A stretch of 64,000 nt of DNA from Goodfellowiella coeruleoviolacea (GCF_024171785.1 NZ_JAMTCK010000001.1:682134-746133); one strand, 5' to 3'. Positions 1-8,826 are shown, counted from the first letter of the stretch. Notes: a model not told the origin generated them from the sequence alone. A program made the numbers and translations.

Positions 1-439
1 ACACGGTCACGTCGAAGAACTCCCGGCCGATGCGGTCCAGGGCGATCTCGGTGAGCGCCCGCTCGGTGGAGGTCACCAGGGCGGTGGGCAGCCCGGCCGC
101 CCGCACCGCGCGCAGCGCCCGCTCCGCGCCCGGCCGCCACGGCAGCTGGCCCCGGAACAGCTCGGCGGTGCGCTGCCGCAGCCAGTCACCGGCCCTGGCC
201 AGCGCGTCCGGCTCGGCGGGCAGCCCCAGGTCGGCGAACAGCAGGACCAGGGTGGCCGACATGTTCGCGCCGATCATGGCCTTCCTGGCCGCACTGGACA
301 GCGTGCCCCCCAGGTGGGCGGCCAGATCGTGCAGTGCGATGTCCCACAGCTTCTCCGAGTCGACCAGCGTGCCGTCCATGTCCCACAGCACAGCGGCCGG
401 CAGTCGGGTGTGGCCGTCCAGCGCGGACGGTCGCTCCAC
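1..439 (-). CDS. HAD-family hydrolase, C-terminus cut by window edge
   Basis: N-terminal 146 codons of a HAD-superfamily phosphatase. The nucleophile motif DMDGT is at residues 20-24, followed by a helical cap region typical of beta-phosphoglucomutase/phosphoglycolate-phosphatase-like members, and a TS-x-RA segment near 120 that fits motif II. The GTG start at 439 follows a GGAG-like Shine-Dalgarno. Substrate cannot be told from this fragment. It is transcribed away from the PAC2 gene across a 546-base gap. Confidence 0.85.
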   Translation of the reverse strand, partial: MERPSALDGHTRLPAAVLWDMDGTLVDSEKLWDIALHDLAAHLGGTLSSAARKAMIGANMSATLVLLFADLGLPAEPDALARAGDWLRQRTAELFRGQLPWRPGAERALRAVRAAGLPTALVTSTERALTEIALDRIGREFFDVTV

Positions 440-985
440 GGGAACTCCTCTCGGTCACGGCACCGCGCACGGCACCGGGTTGGTCGGGGCAGCCGGGCAC
501 TCCGGCACCGGCATTGTCCGTGCCGCCGCGGCCCGGCCACCGCCCGGCGGCGCGCGCGGGCGGCGTCAGGTGCGGGCGCGCCCACCCCCGCGGTGGTGCC
601 CACCCCCGGGATGGTGGCGGGCGGGCGCGTCGCCGGCCCCGGCCGCCGACGGTTCCCGGCCACGGTCGGCGACGCCGTGTTCACCCAGGTTGGCCAGGTC
701 CGCGCCGAAGGTGTTAGTTTCCCCGGCGTCGGCGCCGACCAGGGCACGACCGTGGGGACGGGCGCGCGGCACACCGGGCCGGGCGCCGGCGCCGGCCCTG
801 GCACACCCCACCGGACCGGCGGAATCGTCGGGTGACCTGGCAGCCGACCTCGGCGTCGGCCGCACCGCGCCGGCCGGGCCGGGGACCCGGGTGCGCGGGG
901 CTGCCGGGGGTGGCGGTCCGGCACGATCCGACATGCCCCAAAGCCTACGGTCATGAGGCTGACCGATTGGTCGTAGGCTGATCCA
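440..985. other. 546-base gap between divergent genes
   Basis: Upstream region of both the HAD gene (left) and the PAC2 gene (right). It is very GC-rich. All frames stay open for long stretches, but none has a convincing start or a recognisable product. The only structured element I see is the inverted repeat next to the PAC2 start, listed separately. Confidence 0.5.
942..979 (+). promoter_or_regulatory. inverted repeat just before the PAC2 start
   Basis: AGCCTACG at 942-949 and CGTAGGCT at 972-979 are perfect 8-base inverted arms with a 22-base spacer. The spacer holds a second small palindrome, GACC-N4-GGTC (961-972). The GTG start lies 6 bases downstream, so this could be an operator or an mRNA hairpin at the ribosome-binding site. 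Confidence 0.4.
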
Positions 986-1885
986 GTGACCGATCCGGAC
1001 CTGGGCCGCAAGGGCCCGCCCACCACCGAGAAGCCCCTCACCAACGCGATCATGGTGGCGGCGTTCGAGGGCTGGAACGACGCTGGCGACGCGGCCAGCA
1101 CCGCGATCGAGCACCTGCAGCTCACATGGGACGCGACGCCACTGGCGGAACTGGACCCGGACGACTACTACGACTTCCAGGTGACCAGGCCCACAGTCCG
1201 CATGGTGGACGGGGTGACGCGTCGGGTTGTCTGGCCCACCACCCGGTTGTCGGTGTGCCGGCCGCCCGGCTCGTCCACGGATGTGGTGCTGGTGCACGGC
1301 ATCGAGCCGAACATGCGGTGGCGGAAGTTCAGCGACGAACTCGTCGACTACGTCCAGCAGCTGGGCATCACCACCGTGGTGACGCTGGGGGCGCTGCTGA
1401 TGGACACCCCGCACACCCGCCCGGTGCCGGTCAGCGGCACCGCCTACGACACCAACTCGGCCGCCAAGTACGGGCTGGAGCGGTCCCGCTACGAGGGGCC
1501 GACCGGCATTGTCGGGGTGTTCCAGGACGCCTGCGTGCAGGCCGGGGTGCCGGCCATCTCGTTCTGGGCGGCGGTGCCGCACTACGTGTCCCAGCCGCCG
1601 TCGCCCAAGGCGACGCTGGCCCTGCTCCACCGGGTTGAAGAGGTGCTCGACATCGAGGTTCCCCTCGGCGCGCTGCCCGAGCAGGCCGAGGACTGGGAGC
1701 GCACCGTCAGCGAGATGGCCGAGGAGGACGAGGACGTCCGCAACTACGTCCGGGCGCTGGAGGAACGCGGCGACGCGGAGATCCAGATCACCGAGGCCAG
1801 CGGGGACGCCATCGCCGCCGAGTTCGAGCGGTACCTGCGGCGGCGGGGCCGGGGCCCCGGCGGCCGGGGGTCCAACAGCCTGTGA
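986..1885 (+). CDS. PAC2 family protein
   Basis: A 299-residue PAC2-domain protein, homologous to eukaryotic proteasome assembly chaperone 2. The family motif F-E-G-W-N-D-A-G-D is at 27-35, and a TLGALL segment with a conserved DTPHTRP follows near 135-145. The C-terminus is acidic then arginine/glycine-rich. Such proteins are widespread in proteasome-bearing actinobacteria; a role in proteasome assembly is inferred from the family and not shown for bacteria. Starts with GTG. It is followed by a 26-base-period palindromic repeat. Confidence 0.88.
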   Translation: MTDPDLGRKGPPTTEKPLTNAIMVAAFEGWNDAGDAASTAIEHLQLTWDATPLAELDPDDYYDFQVTRPTVRMVDGVTRRVVWPTTRLSVCRPPGSSTDVVLVHGIEPNMRWRKFSDELVDYVQQLGITTVVTLGALLMDTPHTRPVPVSGTAYDTNSAAKYGLERSRYEGPTGIVGVFQDACVQAGVPAISFWAAVPHYVSQPPSPKATLALLHRVEEVLDIEVPLGALPEQAEDWERTVSEMAEEDEDVRNYVRALEERGDAEIQITEASGDAIAAEFERYLRRRGRGPGGRGSNSL

Positions 1886-1896
1886 CGCCCCGTGCC

Positions 1897-1939
1897 GTGA
1901 CGAGTCGTCGCCAGCCCCGTCCGTGACGAGTCGTCGCCA
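1897..1939. repeat. two-copy 17-base repeat carrying a palindrome
   Basis: GTGACGAGTCGTCGCCA occurs at 1897-1913 and 1923-1939, a 26-base period. Each copy contains the odd-centred palindrome GACGA-G-TCGTC. It lies just after the PAC2 stop. Regulator site or small duplicated hairpin; unknown. Confidence 0.5.
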
Positions 1940-2034
1940 CCGGTGACGGACGCTGGCGTCCACCGGCCAGGGGCGCCAGCCCGCCCGTGGCCGGTCCGCC
2001 GACGCCGCGTCCGGCTCCGGTGATCACCGGCCCG

Positions 2035-2060
2035 GTTTCACCCCACCCACTCGCGGATAC
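2035..2060 (+). promoter_or_regulatory. SigF/SigB-type promoter candidate for SDR gene
   Basis: GTTT (2035-2038), a 16-base spacer and GGATAC (2055-2060) match the group 3 sigma pattern GnnT/GTTT-N14-16-GGGTAC with one mismatch. The predicted start of transcription is about 57 bases before the SDR gene, whose B. subtilis relative GSP39 is a general stress protein. Confidence 0.45.
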
Positions 2061-2123
2061 CCGGGGATCCAGCGGGGCACGGCCCCGCACGTCAACCGGA
2101 TCTCGTCGCCAGGGAGTGGGTAG

Positions 2124-2978
2124 ATGACCGACTCGCAGTTGCCGCCGCAGGAACAGCAGCCGCCGGGCACGACCGGGCAGATGCGCCCCGAGCCCCGCGA
2201 CTCCATGGCCGACTACGTCGGGCGCGACCTGCTGCGCGGCCGGCGTGCCCTGGTCACCGGCGGCGACTCGGGCATCGGCCGTGCGGTGGCCGTGGCCTTC
2301 GCCAAGGAGGGCGCCGACGTGGCCATCGCCTACCTGGAGGAGCACGAGGACGCCAGGCACACCGCCGAACTCGTCGAGGCGACCGGCCAGCGCTGCCTGA
2401 CCCTGCCCGGGGACCTGGCCGAGGCCGGCCACTGCCGTGAGGTGGTCGAGCGGACCACGCGCGACCTGGGCGGGCTGGACCTGCTGGTGAACAACGTGGC
2501 CACGCAGAACCCGGTGAACTCGCCGGACGAGCTGACCGAGGAGCAGTGGCTGCGCACCTTCGACGTGAACATCCACAGCTTCTTCCGGGTCACCTCGGCC
2601 GCCCTGCCCTACCTGCCCGGTGGCAGCGCCATCATCAACACCGCCTCGGTCAACGGGTTGCGCGGCAACAAGACGCTGATCGACTACTCCGCCACCAAGG
2701 GCGCGGTGATCGCCTGGACCTACTCCATGGCCCAGGCACTGGTGGACCGGGGCATCCGGGTCAACTGCGTGGCACCTGGTCCGGTGTGGACACCGCTGAT
2801 CCCGGCCACCTTCCCGGCCGAGCGGGTGGAGAAGTTCGGCCAGAACGTGCCCATGGGCCGGGCGGCCCACCCCGACGAGCTGGCGCCGACCTACGTGTTC
2901 CTGGCCGCCGACCAGCTGTCGTCGTACTACACCGGTGAGGTCATCGCCGCACTCGGCGGCGAGACCACGCCCGGCTGA
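2124..2978 (+). CDS. SDR family oxidoreductase, general-stress GSP39-like
   Basis: A 284-residue short-chain dehydrogenase with a hydrophilic N-terminal extension of about 40 residues, as in B. subtilis GSP39/YhxC-type SDRs. The NAD(P)-binding TGGDSGIG is at 45-52, LVNNVA near 121-126, and the catalytic Ser175/Tyr188/Lys192 triad is intact. A GGAG ribosome site precedes ATG. A stress-sigma-like promoter sits upstream. It converges on the GH95 gene with a 13-base gap. The substrate is unknown. Confidence 0.9.
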   Translation: MTDSQLPPQEQQPPGTTGQMRPEPRDSMADYVGRDLLRGRRALVTGGDSGIGRAVAVAFAKEGADVAIAYLEEHEDARHTAELVEATGQRCLTLPGDLAEAGHCREVVERTTRDLGGLDLLVNNVATQNPVNSPDELTEEQWLRTFDVNIHSFFRVTSAALPYLPGGSAIINTASVNGLRGNKTLIDYSATKGAVIAWTYSMAQALVDRGIRVNCVAPGPVWTPLIPATFPAERVEKFGQNVPMGRAAHPDELAPTYVFLAADQLSSYYTGEVIAALGGETTPG

Positions 2979-2991
2979 CCGGGTTGCTTAC

Positions 2992-5409
2992 TCACCGCGC
3001 GACGGCCAGGTAGTGGTGGCCGGCGCGGGCGGTGAAGGTGACGCGGTCGGCGTCCCGGCTGACCGGCACCCGGGCCCCGGTGGTCACGTCCACCAGGGCG
3101 AAGTCCCCCTGGAACAGGGTGCCGCGCACGGTGAGCGGTCCGTCGTGGCCGGTGGTGAGGGTGTACTGGGTGGCCCGGCCGGCCGCCCAGCTGGCGCCGA
3201 CCGTGACATCGCCCCGGGCGCGCAGCCCGGCGACCGAGCCCCTCGGCCAGCTGGCCGGCAGCGCCGGCAGCAGGTGCACCTCGGTGTGCTGGCTCTGCAC
3301 CAGCAGCTCGGCCACGCCCGCGGTGGCCCCGAAGTTGCCGTCGATCTGGAACGGCGGGTGGGTGTCCCACAGGTTGGCCAGGGTGCTGGTCCTCAGCTGC
3401 TCGGCCAGCATCCGGTGGGCGTGGTCGCCGTCCAGCAGCCGCGCCCAGAAGTTGATCTTCCACGCCTTGCTCCACCCGGTGCCGCCGTCACCGCGCGCGG
3501 TGAGCGACACCTCGGCCGCCCTGGCCAGTTCCGGGGTGCTGCCCGGGGCGATCTGCCGCCCCGGGTGCAGGCCGAACAGGTGCGAGACGTGCCGGTGGTC
3601 GTCGGCCGGGTCGTCCCAGTCCTGCTTCCACTCCTGCAACTGCCCCCAGGAGCCGATCCGGGTGCCCGGGTCCAGCCGGCTCAGGGTGTCGCGCACCCGG
3701 TCGAGGAACGCGGCGTCCTCGCCGACCGCCTCCGCCGCCTCGACGGTGTTGGTGAGCAGGTCCCAGACGATCTGCTGGGACATGGCCGCGCCCGAGGAGA
3801 AGTCGCCGTGCTCCGGGGAGAAGCTCGGCGTCACCACCAGCGATCCGTCCCGAGGATCCACCCGCAACTGGTCCAGCCAGAACTCGGTCAGTTCCCTGAG
3901 CACCGGGTAGGCCCGCTCGCGCAGGAACCGCTCGTCCCTGGTGAACCGGTAGTGGTCGTAGTACTGCTGGGCCAGCCACGCCCCGGCCTCCGGGAACCAG
4001 AACGCCGTCGGCCAGTCGTGCACCCCGGTGAACCCGAACGGGTTGGTCTCGTTGTTGACCACCCAGCCCGGGCTGTCGAACAGCTGCCGCGCGGTGACCC
4101 GGCCCGGCTCGCGCAGCGCGTCGACGAAGTCGAACAGCGGTCCGGTGGTCTCGGTCAGGTTGGTGACCTCGGCCGGCCAGTAGTTCATCTGCAGGTTGAT
4201 GTTGGTGTGGTAGTCCCCGCTCCACGGCGGCGTGGTCGAGTTGTTCCACACTCCCTGCAGGTTGGCCGGCAGCGAACCGGCCCGCGACGAGCTGATCAGC
4301 AGGTAGCGGCCGTACTGGAAGTACAGCGCCTCCAGCGCCCGGTCGGCCGCGCTGGTGCCGTCGGTGTAGGCGGCCAGCAGCGCGTCGGTGGGCTGGTCGG
4401 GCATGCGCTGCCCCACGTCCAGCCGCACCCGGTCGAACAGCGCCCGGTAGTCGCGCTGGTGCGCCGCCAGCAGCGCCGGGTAGGGCGTGCCGGCCGCCCG
4501 GTCGACCACGCGGGTCACCCGCTGGTGCGGGTCGGCGCCCCGGTAGTCCGGGTAGGTGTCGGCGTAGTCGGTGCCGGCGCCGAGCACCAGCACGGCCGCG
4601 TCGGCACCGGTCACGGTGACCGAGCCGTCCGGGTTGTCCACCCGGCTGCCGCCCTCGGCGCGCACCTGCACCTGCGCCTCGTAGCGCAGGCCGTTGTCGC
4701 TGAGCGCGCCGCGGATGGTGATCCGCCCGTTGGCCGCGGTGCTGGTCACCGAGCGGTTGTCCGGCACGCTGACCCGGGCGGTGAAGCCGATCCGGCCCCG
4801 CTCGCGCGCGGACAGCCTGGCCACGACCACCCCGTGCGCCGCCGAGGCGAAGTACTCGCGCAGGTAGTGGGTGCCGTCCGCGACGTAGGACACCGAGCCG
4901 ACCGCGCGGCCGATGTCCAGGGCGCGCTCGTAGCCGGTCACCTCCCCCGGCGCGGTGAGCGGGTCCAGCGCCAGCTCGCCGAAGTCCTGGTAGGCGCCGT
5001 AGCCCTGCTTGGGCTGGCCCAGCTGGTCGGCCACGGCCCGCGGGTCCAGCCGGGTGACCGCGGCCAACTGCTGGCGCACCGAGTCGAGCGCGCCGGGCCG
5101 GGGCCGCGTCCAGTTGCCGTGGGTGTAACCCTCGCGCGAGCCCGGCCCACCGGTCCACAGGGTCTTCTCGTTGAACTGCAGCCGCTCACCGCCGGGGGCG
5201 CCCAGGAAGGTCGCGCCCAGGGCGCCGTTGCCCAGCGGCAGCGCCTGGGACTCCCAGTCCGTGGCCGGTTCGTCGTACCAGAGGGTCAGCGGACCGTGCC
5301 GGCCGCGCTCCTCGGCCTGGTCGTCGGCCAGTGCGCCGGGCGGTGCCACCGCCGTGCCCAGTGCCACGGCCACGCCCAGCACCACCGCCAGTCCACGCGA
5401 GCCCGCCAT
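2992..5409 (-). CDS. secreted GH95 alpha-L-fucosidase-like glycoside hydrolase
   Basis: An 805-residue glycoside hydrolase family 95 protein. The start at 5409 is chosen because GGAGG lies 5-6 bases before it; an upstream in-frame ATG at 5439 lacks this. Residues 1-28 form a Sec signal peptide ending in an Ala-rich site, so it is exported. Family landmarks are present: NINLQMNYWP, with the two Asn residues that activate water in 1,2-alpha-L-fucosidases; SFSPEHGDF, with the acid Glu; and FQIDGNFG, with the structural Asp. Likely substrate is alpha-L-fucosyl (or alpha-L-galactosyl) ends of glycans. It is the last gene of a minus-strand set with an MHS transporter and an FAH hydrolase. Confidence 0.9.
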   Translation of the reverse strand: MAGSRGLAVVLGVAVALGTAVAPPGALADDQAEERGRHGPLTLWYDEPATDWESQALPLGNGALGATFLGAPGGERLQFNEKTLWTGGPGSREGYTHGNWTRPRPGALDSVRQQLAAVTRLDPRAVADQLGQPKQGYGAYQDFGELALDPLTAPGEVTGYERALDIGRAVGSVSYVADGTHYLREYFASAAHGVVVARLSARERGRIGFTARVSVPDNRSVTSTAANGRITIRGALSDNGLRYEAQVQVRAEGGSRVDNPDGSVTVTGADAAVLVLGAGTDYADTYPDYRGADPHQRVTRVVDRAAGTPYPALLAAHQRDYRALFDRVRLDVGQRMPDQPTDALLAAYTDGTSAADRALEALYFQYGRYLLISSSRAGSLPANLQGVWNNSTTPPWSGDYHTNINLQMNYWPAEVTNLTETTGPLFDFVDALREPGRVTARQLFDSPGWVVNNETNPFGFTGVHDWPTAFWFPEAGAWLAQQYYDHYRFTRDERFLRERAYPVLRELTEFWLDQLRVDPRDGSLVVTPSFSPEHGDFSSGAAMSQQIVWDLLTNTVEAAEAVGEDAAFLDRVRDTLSRLDPGTRIGSWGQLQEWKQDWDDPADDHRHVSHLFGLHPGRQIAPGSTPELARAAEVSLTARGDGGTGWSKAWKINFWARLLDGDHAHRMLAEQLRTSTLANLWDTHPPFQIDGNFGATAGVAELLVQSQHTEVHLLPALPASWPRGSVAGLRARGDVTVGASWAAGRATQYTLTTGHDGPLTVRGTLFQGDFALVDVTTGARVPVSRDADRVTFTARAGHHYLAVAR

Positions 5410-5464
5410 CTGTCCTCCCGCCCCGACGCAGCACGTCACCGCATCACGTCACCGCGCGCAGTGA

Positions 5465-5487
5465 CCCGATGTCTTCTCGTGATCGGG
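5465..5487. promoter_or_regulatory. inverted repeat upstream of the GH95 gene
   Basis: CCCGAT (5465-5470) and ATCGGG (5482-5487) are perfect arms with an 11-base spacer, 56 bases before the fucosidase start. It could be a regulator site for the hydrolase or the terminator hairpin of the upstream transporter gene. Confidence 0.3.
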
Positions 5488-5642
5488 AGGTTAGGCAGGT
5501 TGCGCCGGTGCCACAAGACCAGGGCTGACCTCGGCACTGTCGAGTGGGCCATTCGCCCGAGCTGGTGCGACCACCCGCACCACAGCACAGACATCCGACG
5601 AATAGCGATGCGGTCCGGTGTGGCCGGACGGGCGGCCACGGG

Positions 5643-7010
5643 TCAGCGGGCCGTCACCGGCACCCGCCGGTTGGTGCCGGGCACGACCGTCGGGTGCGTG
5701 TGGATGGGCACCTGGGCGGTCTCCGGCATGACCAGGATCGGGATGATCGCCACCACCGCCGCGCCCATCAGGTAGTAGGCCGGGACGGTGGTGGAGCCGG
5801 TGCTCGCGATCAACGCGGTGATCACGAACGGGGCGGTGCCACCGAACAGCGCGGTCGACACGCTGTAGCCGATCGAGAAGGCGCCGTAGCGGTTGCGGGT
5901 GGCGAACATCGCCGGGAACGTGGAGCCGATGGTGGCCAGGATGCACAACAGCAGCAGGCCCAGGACGAGCAGCCCGCCGGCCACCCCGAGCACGCCGCCC
6001 GTGCCGATCACGGTGATCGCCGGGTAGCTCAGCACCAGGAACCCCACGGCCGCGGTGATCAGCAGCGGCTTGCGGCCGATCCGGTCGGACAGCGCGCCCA
6101 CCGGAGCCATGCACAGCATCAGCACCACCATCACCCCGATGATCAGCAACAGCGCCTCGGTGGCGTCGATGTCCAGCACCTGGGTCAGGTACGTGGGCAT
6201 GTAGGTGAGCAGCGTGTAGTCGGCCACGTTGAGCAGCACCACGATGCCCATCAGGTTGAGGATCTGCCGCCAGTTGTTGGCGATGACCTCCTTGAACGGC
6301 GCCGAGGTGACCGCGCCGGCCTGCTCGCACTGCTGGAACGCCGGGGTGTCGTCCAGCCGGTTGCGCAGGTAGAACCCGATCAGGCCGAGCGGCGCGGCCA
6401 GCAGGAACGGGATCCGCCAGCCCCAGGAGACCATGTCCTGCTCGGACAGGGTGAGCTGGAAGACCGTGGCCAGCCCGGCGCCGAGCACGTACCCGCCCAG
6501 CGTGCCGAACTCCAGGAAGCTGCCGAAGAAGCCCCGCCGCCTGGTCGGGGAGTACTCGGCCATGAACGTGGCGGCGCCGCCGTACTCGCCGCCCGTGGAG
6601 AAGCCCTGCACCAGGCGGGCCAGCACCAGCAGGATCGGCGCGGCCACCCCGATCGTGGCGTAGCTGGGGATCAGCCCGATGGCCACGGTGGAGCCCGACA
6701 TCAGCAGGATCGTGGTGGCCAGCACCCGCTTGCGGCCGAACCGGTCACCCAGCGGACCGAGCACGATGCCACCGAAGGGACGCACCACGAACGGCACCGC
6801 GAGCACCGCGAACCCGGACAGCAGCCGCACGGTGGGATCGAACTCCGGGAAGATCGCCGCGGTGATGCTGGTGATCAGGTAGCTGTAGACCGCGAAGTCG
6901 AACCACTCCATGGCGTTGCCCAGGGCCGCGCCGGTCACCGCCCGGCGCACCGTCGCCTCGTCCGCCTCGGCGACCGCGCCGCCCTGTTCTCGCTGGTGGT
7001 GCCCGTCCAT
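5643..7010 (-). CDS. MFS transporter, metabolite:H+ symporter (MHS) type
   Basis: A 455-residue, 12-helix major facilitator protein. The early EWFDFAVYSY segment, the loop 2-3 motif G-x-L-G-D-R-F-G-R-K, and the GEYGGAATFMAEY stretch are typical of the ProP/KgtP/ShiA-like MHS subfamily, which imports organic acids or osmolytes with protons. The start at 7010 gives GAAGGG a 6-base spacing; an ATG two codons earlier would be too close. It lies between an FAH hydrolase and a secreted fucosidase, suggesting uptake of a sugar acid or a related breakdown product. Substrate is inferred only. Confidence 0.88.
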   Translation of the reverse strand: MDGHHQREQGGAVAEADEATVRRAVTGAALGNAMEWFDFAVYSYLITSITAAIFPEFDPTVRLLSGFAVLAVPFVVRPFGGIVLGPLGDRFGRKRVLATTILLMSGSTVAIGLIPSYATIGVAAPILLVLARLVQGFSTGGEYGGAATFMAEYSPTRRRGFFGSFLEFGTLGGYVLGAGLATVFQLTLSEQDMVSWGWRIPFLLAAPLGLIGFYLRNRLDDTPAFQQCEQAGAVTSAPFKEVIANNWRQILNLMGIVVLLNVADYTLLTYMPTYLTQVLDIDATEALLLIIGVMVVLMLCMAPVGALSDRIGRKPLLITAAVGFLVLSYPAITVIGTGGVLGVAGGLLVLGLLLLCILATIGSTFPAMFATRNRYGAFSIGYSVSTALFGGTAPFVITALIASTGSTTVPAYYLMGAAVVAIIPILVMPETAQVPIHTHPTVVPGTNRRVPVTAR

Positions 7011-7050
7011 GAACATCCCTTCTCGCTGTGCGCGTCGGGGGTCCTACCCC

Positions 7051-7069
7051 GTTTGGAGCACAGCCAAAC
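7051..7069. promoter_or_regulatory. inverted repeat GTTTGG-N7-CCAAAC before transporter
   Basis: Perfect 6-base arms at 7051-7056 and 7064-7069, about 41 bases upstream of the transporter start on the minus strand. It fits a dimeric regulator operator. Confidence 0.4.
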
Positions 7070-7140
7070 CGGACGTGTGGCGGGCGCCACCCGGCACGCG
7101 CCGGCGGCGGGGTTTCAAGCCGCGCCGCCGGGCAACGCGC

Positions 7141-7206
7141 GGGCGGGTGCGGGTGGCGGCGGTGGTGGGTGGCGGGCGGTGGCGGTAGCGGGTGATGGCG
7201 GTGGCG
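7141..7206 (+). other. G-tract-rich low-complexity segment
   Basis: A run of GGG and GG tracts separated by 1-4 bases, between the FAH stop codon and the transporter leader. The plus strand could fold into G-quadruplexes; the transcribed (minus-strand) RNA is C-rich. No coding potential seen. Confidence 0.35.
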
Positions 7207-7207
7207 G

Positions 7208-8377
7208 TCAGCGTTCGCGCAGCAGGCCCCGCGCGGCGAGGTTGCGCATGAACGCCCGCAGGCCCGTCGTCCACGGCGGGGCCTGGTCGCAGAAGGTGAC
7301 CTCGTTCTGCAGCGTGCCCAGCCGGGGCGAGGAGATGCGCACCACGTCGCCCTCGTGGTGGGTGAAGCCCTCACCCGCGCCGTCGCGGTCCTGGGTCGGC
7401 GCGAACAGGGTCCCGGTGAACAGGAAGATCCCGTCCGGGTACTGGTGGTCGGCGCCCACGGTGTGCGCGACCAGGTCCAGCGGGTCCCGGCTGATCTCCC
7501 GCATCGAACTCGACCCGGTGAGCACGAACCCGTCCCGCCCGGTCACGGTGAGCGAGACGGTCAGCTGCCGGATGTCGGCCAGGCCGAAGGTGTCGTCGCG
7601 CAGCCGCAGCAGCGGCCCGATGGCGCAGGAGGCGTTGTTGTCCTTGGCCATCGGCAGCAGCAGCGCGCTCCGCCCCTCGACGTCGCGCAGGTTGACGTCG
7701 TTGCCCAGGGTGGCGCCGCGCACCGCACCGGCGGCGTTGACCGCCAACACCACCTCCGGCTCGGGGTTGTTCCAGGTGGAGCCGCGCCGCACGCCGATGG
7801 GCGCGCCGAGGCCGACCGAGGCCAGCACCGGCGCCTTGGTGAACACCTCCGGGTCCGGGCCCAGGCCGACCTCCAGGTACTGCGACCACAACCCCTCGGC
7901 CACCAGCAGTTCCTTCACCCTGGCCGCCTCGGGCGAGCCGGGCCGGACGCCGCGCAGGCTCTCCCCCACCACGTCCACCAGCCGCTGCCGGATGCCGGCG
8001 GCCAGCGCGGGGTTGCCTCGGGCCTGTTCCTCGATGACCCGCTCCAGCAGGCTGCTGCTGAACGTCACACCGCACGCCCTGATCACCTGGAGGTCGCACG
8101 GGGCGAGCAGGTGGGGCCGGTCGGTGCGGCCGGCCAGGGTGTGCTCGACCAGCTCGGCCAGCGGCCAGCGCTGACCACCCGGCGCGTGTCGGACGATGGC
8201 CACCGGATCTGTCTCGTCGAGCAGGTCCGCCACGGTGGGCACCCGCTCGGTCAGATCGACCACGTCCGACCCCCGCACCGCGGCCACGCACGGGCCACCC
8301 ACCTCCGGGTCGAACACCCTGGCCACCAGCGTGGCCCGGTCCGCGTCCTCGGGCAGCACGTCGGTGCTCCCATCCAT
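7208..8377 (-). CDS. fumarylacetoacetate hydrolase (FAH) superfamily protein
   Basis: 389 residues. The N-terminal half is a variable lid; the C-terminal FAH fold carries WNNPEPEVVLAVN (metal-binding Glu residues) and GNDVNLRDVEGRSALLLPMAKDN. It resembles sugar-acid-pathway members such as 2-keto-3-deoxy-D-arabinonate dehydratase-like proteins, which also have an ACGVTFSxSLLERVIEEQARG segment. FAH enzymes act on keto-deoxy sugar acids, including diketo-deoxy-fuconate in non-phosphorylated fucose pathways, so its place in a fucosidase locus is suggestive. GGAGGAG precedes the start. Divergent from the small acidic gene. Confidence 0.85.
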   Translation of the reverse strand: MDGSTDVLPEDADRATLVARVFDPEVGGPCVAAVRGSDVVDLTERVPTVADLLDETDPVAIVRHAPGGQRWPLAELVEHTLAGRTDRPHLLAPCDLQVIRACGVTFSSSLLERVIEEQARGNPALAAGIRQRLVDVVGESLRGVRPGSPEAARVKELLVAEGLWSQYLEVGLGPDPEVFTKAPVLASVGLGAPIGVRRGSTWNNPEPEVVLAVNAAGAVRGATLGNDVNLRDVEGRSALLLPMAKDNNASCAIGPLLRLRDDTFGLADIRQLTVSLTVTGRDGFVLTGSSSMREISRDPLDLVAHTVGADHQYPDGIFLFTGTLFAPTQDRDGAGEGFTHHEGDVVRISSPRLGTLQNEVTFCDQAPPWTTGLRAFMRNLAARGLLRER

Positions 8378-8485
8378 CAGCAGCTCCTCCTCGCGGTCCA
8401 GCCGGTACCCCCACCTGCCCGCATCCTGTCATCCGCGCCACCACCCACTTCCGCACTCGCTCGACGGCCGATCGGTACCGCGCTC

Positions 8486-8500
8486 GATCGGCGACCGATC
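8486..8500. promoter_or_regulatory. 15-base palindrome in divergent intergenic region
   Basis: GATCGG-CGA-CCGATC is a perfect 6-base inverted repeat. A further CCGATCGG palindrome sits at 8468-8475. Both lie between the FAH gene (minus) and the small acidic gene (plus), a natural place for an operator controlling either side. Confidence 0.4.
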
Positions 8501-8526
8501 AGCGGAGGCCACGTACGGTGGGGGTC

Positions 8527-8781
8527 ATGGGATCGTTTGGCGCGTTGTTCCCCGGCAACAAGCTGCGCAAGGAGAACCAGGAGACCAAGGGCACCGGCCA
8601 GGGCTTCCAGCCGGGCCCGCTCGACCTGGACTCCGGCGTGGTCTACCTGGCTCCGCGGCCCACCGGCGCCGAGCAGCCCACTGACGCCGAGGAGCCCATT
8701 GACGCCGAGGATCCGGCCGAGGCGGCACCGACAGCTGAGGCGGCACCGGCGGCGGAGCTGCGGCCCGAGTCGGTGGACTGA
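8527..8781 (+). CDS. small acidic protein, conserved hypothetical
   Basis: 84 residues. The N-terminal 40 residues (GSFGALFPGNKLRKENQETKG then a GPLDLDSGVVYL stretch) look ordered. The rest is a Pro/Ala/Glu/Asp tail with a repeated DAEEP/DAEDP pattern and is likely disordered. The ATG at 8527 follows GGTGGGGG. No function is recognised. A hairpin with terminator shape follows. Confidence 0.6.
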   Translation: MGSFGALFPGNKLRKENQETKGTGQGFQPGPLDLDSGVVYLAPRPTGAEQPTDAEEPIDAEDPAEAAPTAEAAPAAELRPESVD

Positions 8782-8794
8782 GCCACCCCGTGCG

Positions 8795-8810
8795 GTGCGG
8801 CCAGCCGCAC
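8795..8810 (+). terminator. hairpin after the small acidic gene
   Basis: GTGCGG-CCAG-CCGCAC is a perfect 6-base stem with a tetraloop, 14 bases after the stop codon, without a T-run. Likely transcription end or mRNA 3' stabiliser. Confidence 0.4.
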
Positions 8811-8826
8811 ACCCCAGAAACTTCGA

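Noticed and set aside
566-1963. A 465-codon minus-strand frame covering the PAC2 gene and the upstream gap
   Set aside because: Antisense to PAC2 and very Gly/Arg/His-rich; no start with a ribosome site, no domain.
2935-5775. A 946-codon open frame on the plus strand opposite the fucosidase and the transporter end
   Set aside because: Antisense to the GH95 gene, with a composition dictated by it (Arg/Gly/Pro/Val-rich, no motifs). The GH95 frame has full family signatures and a signal peptide.
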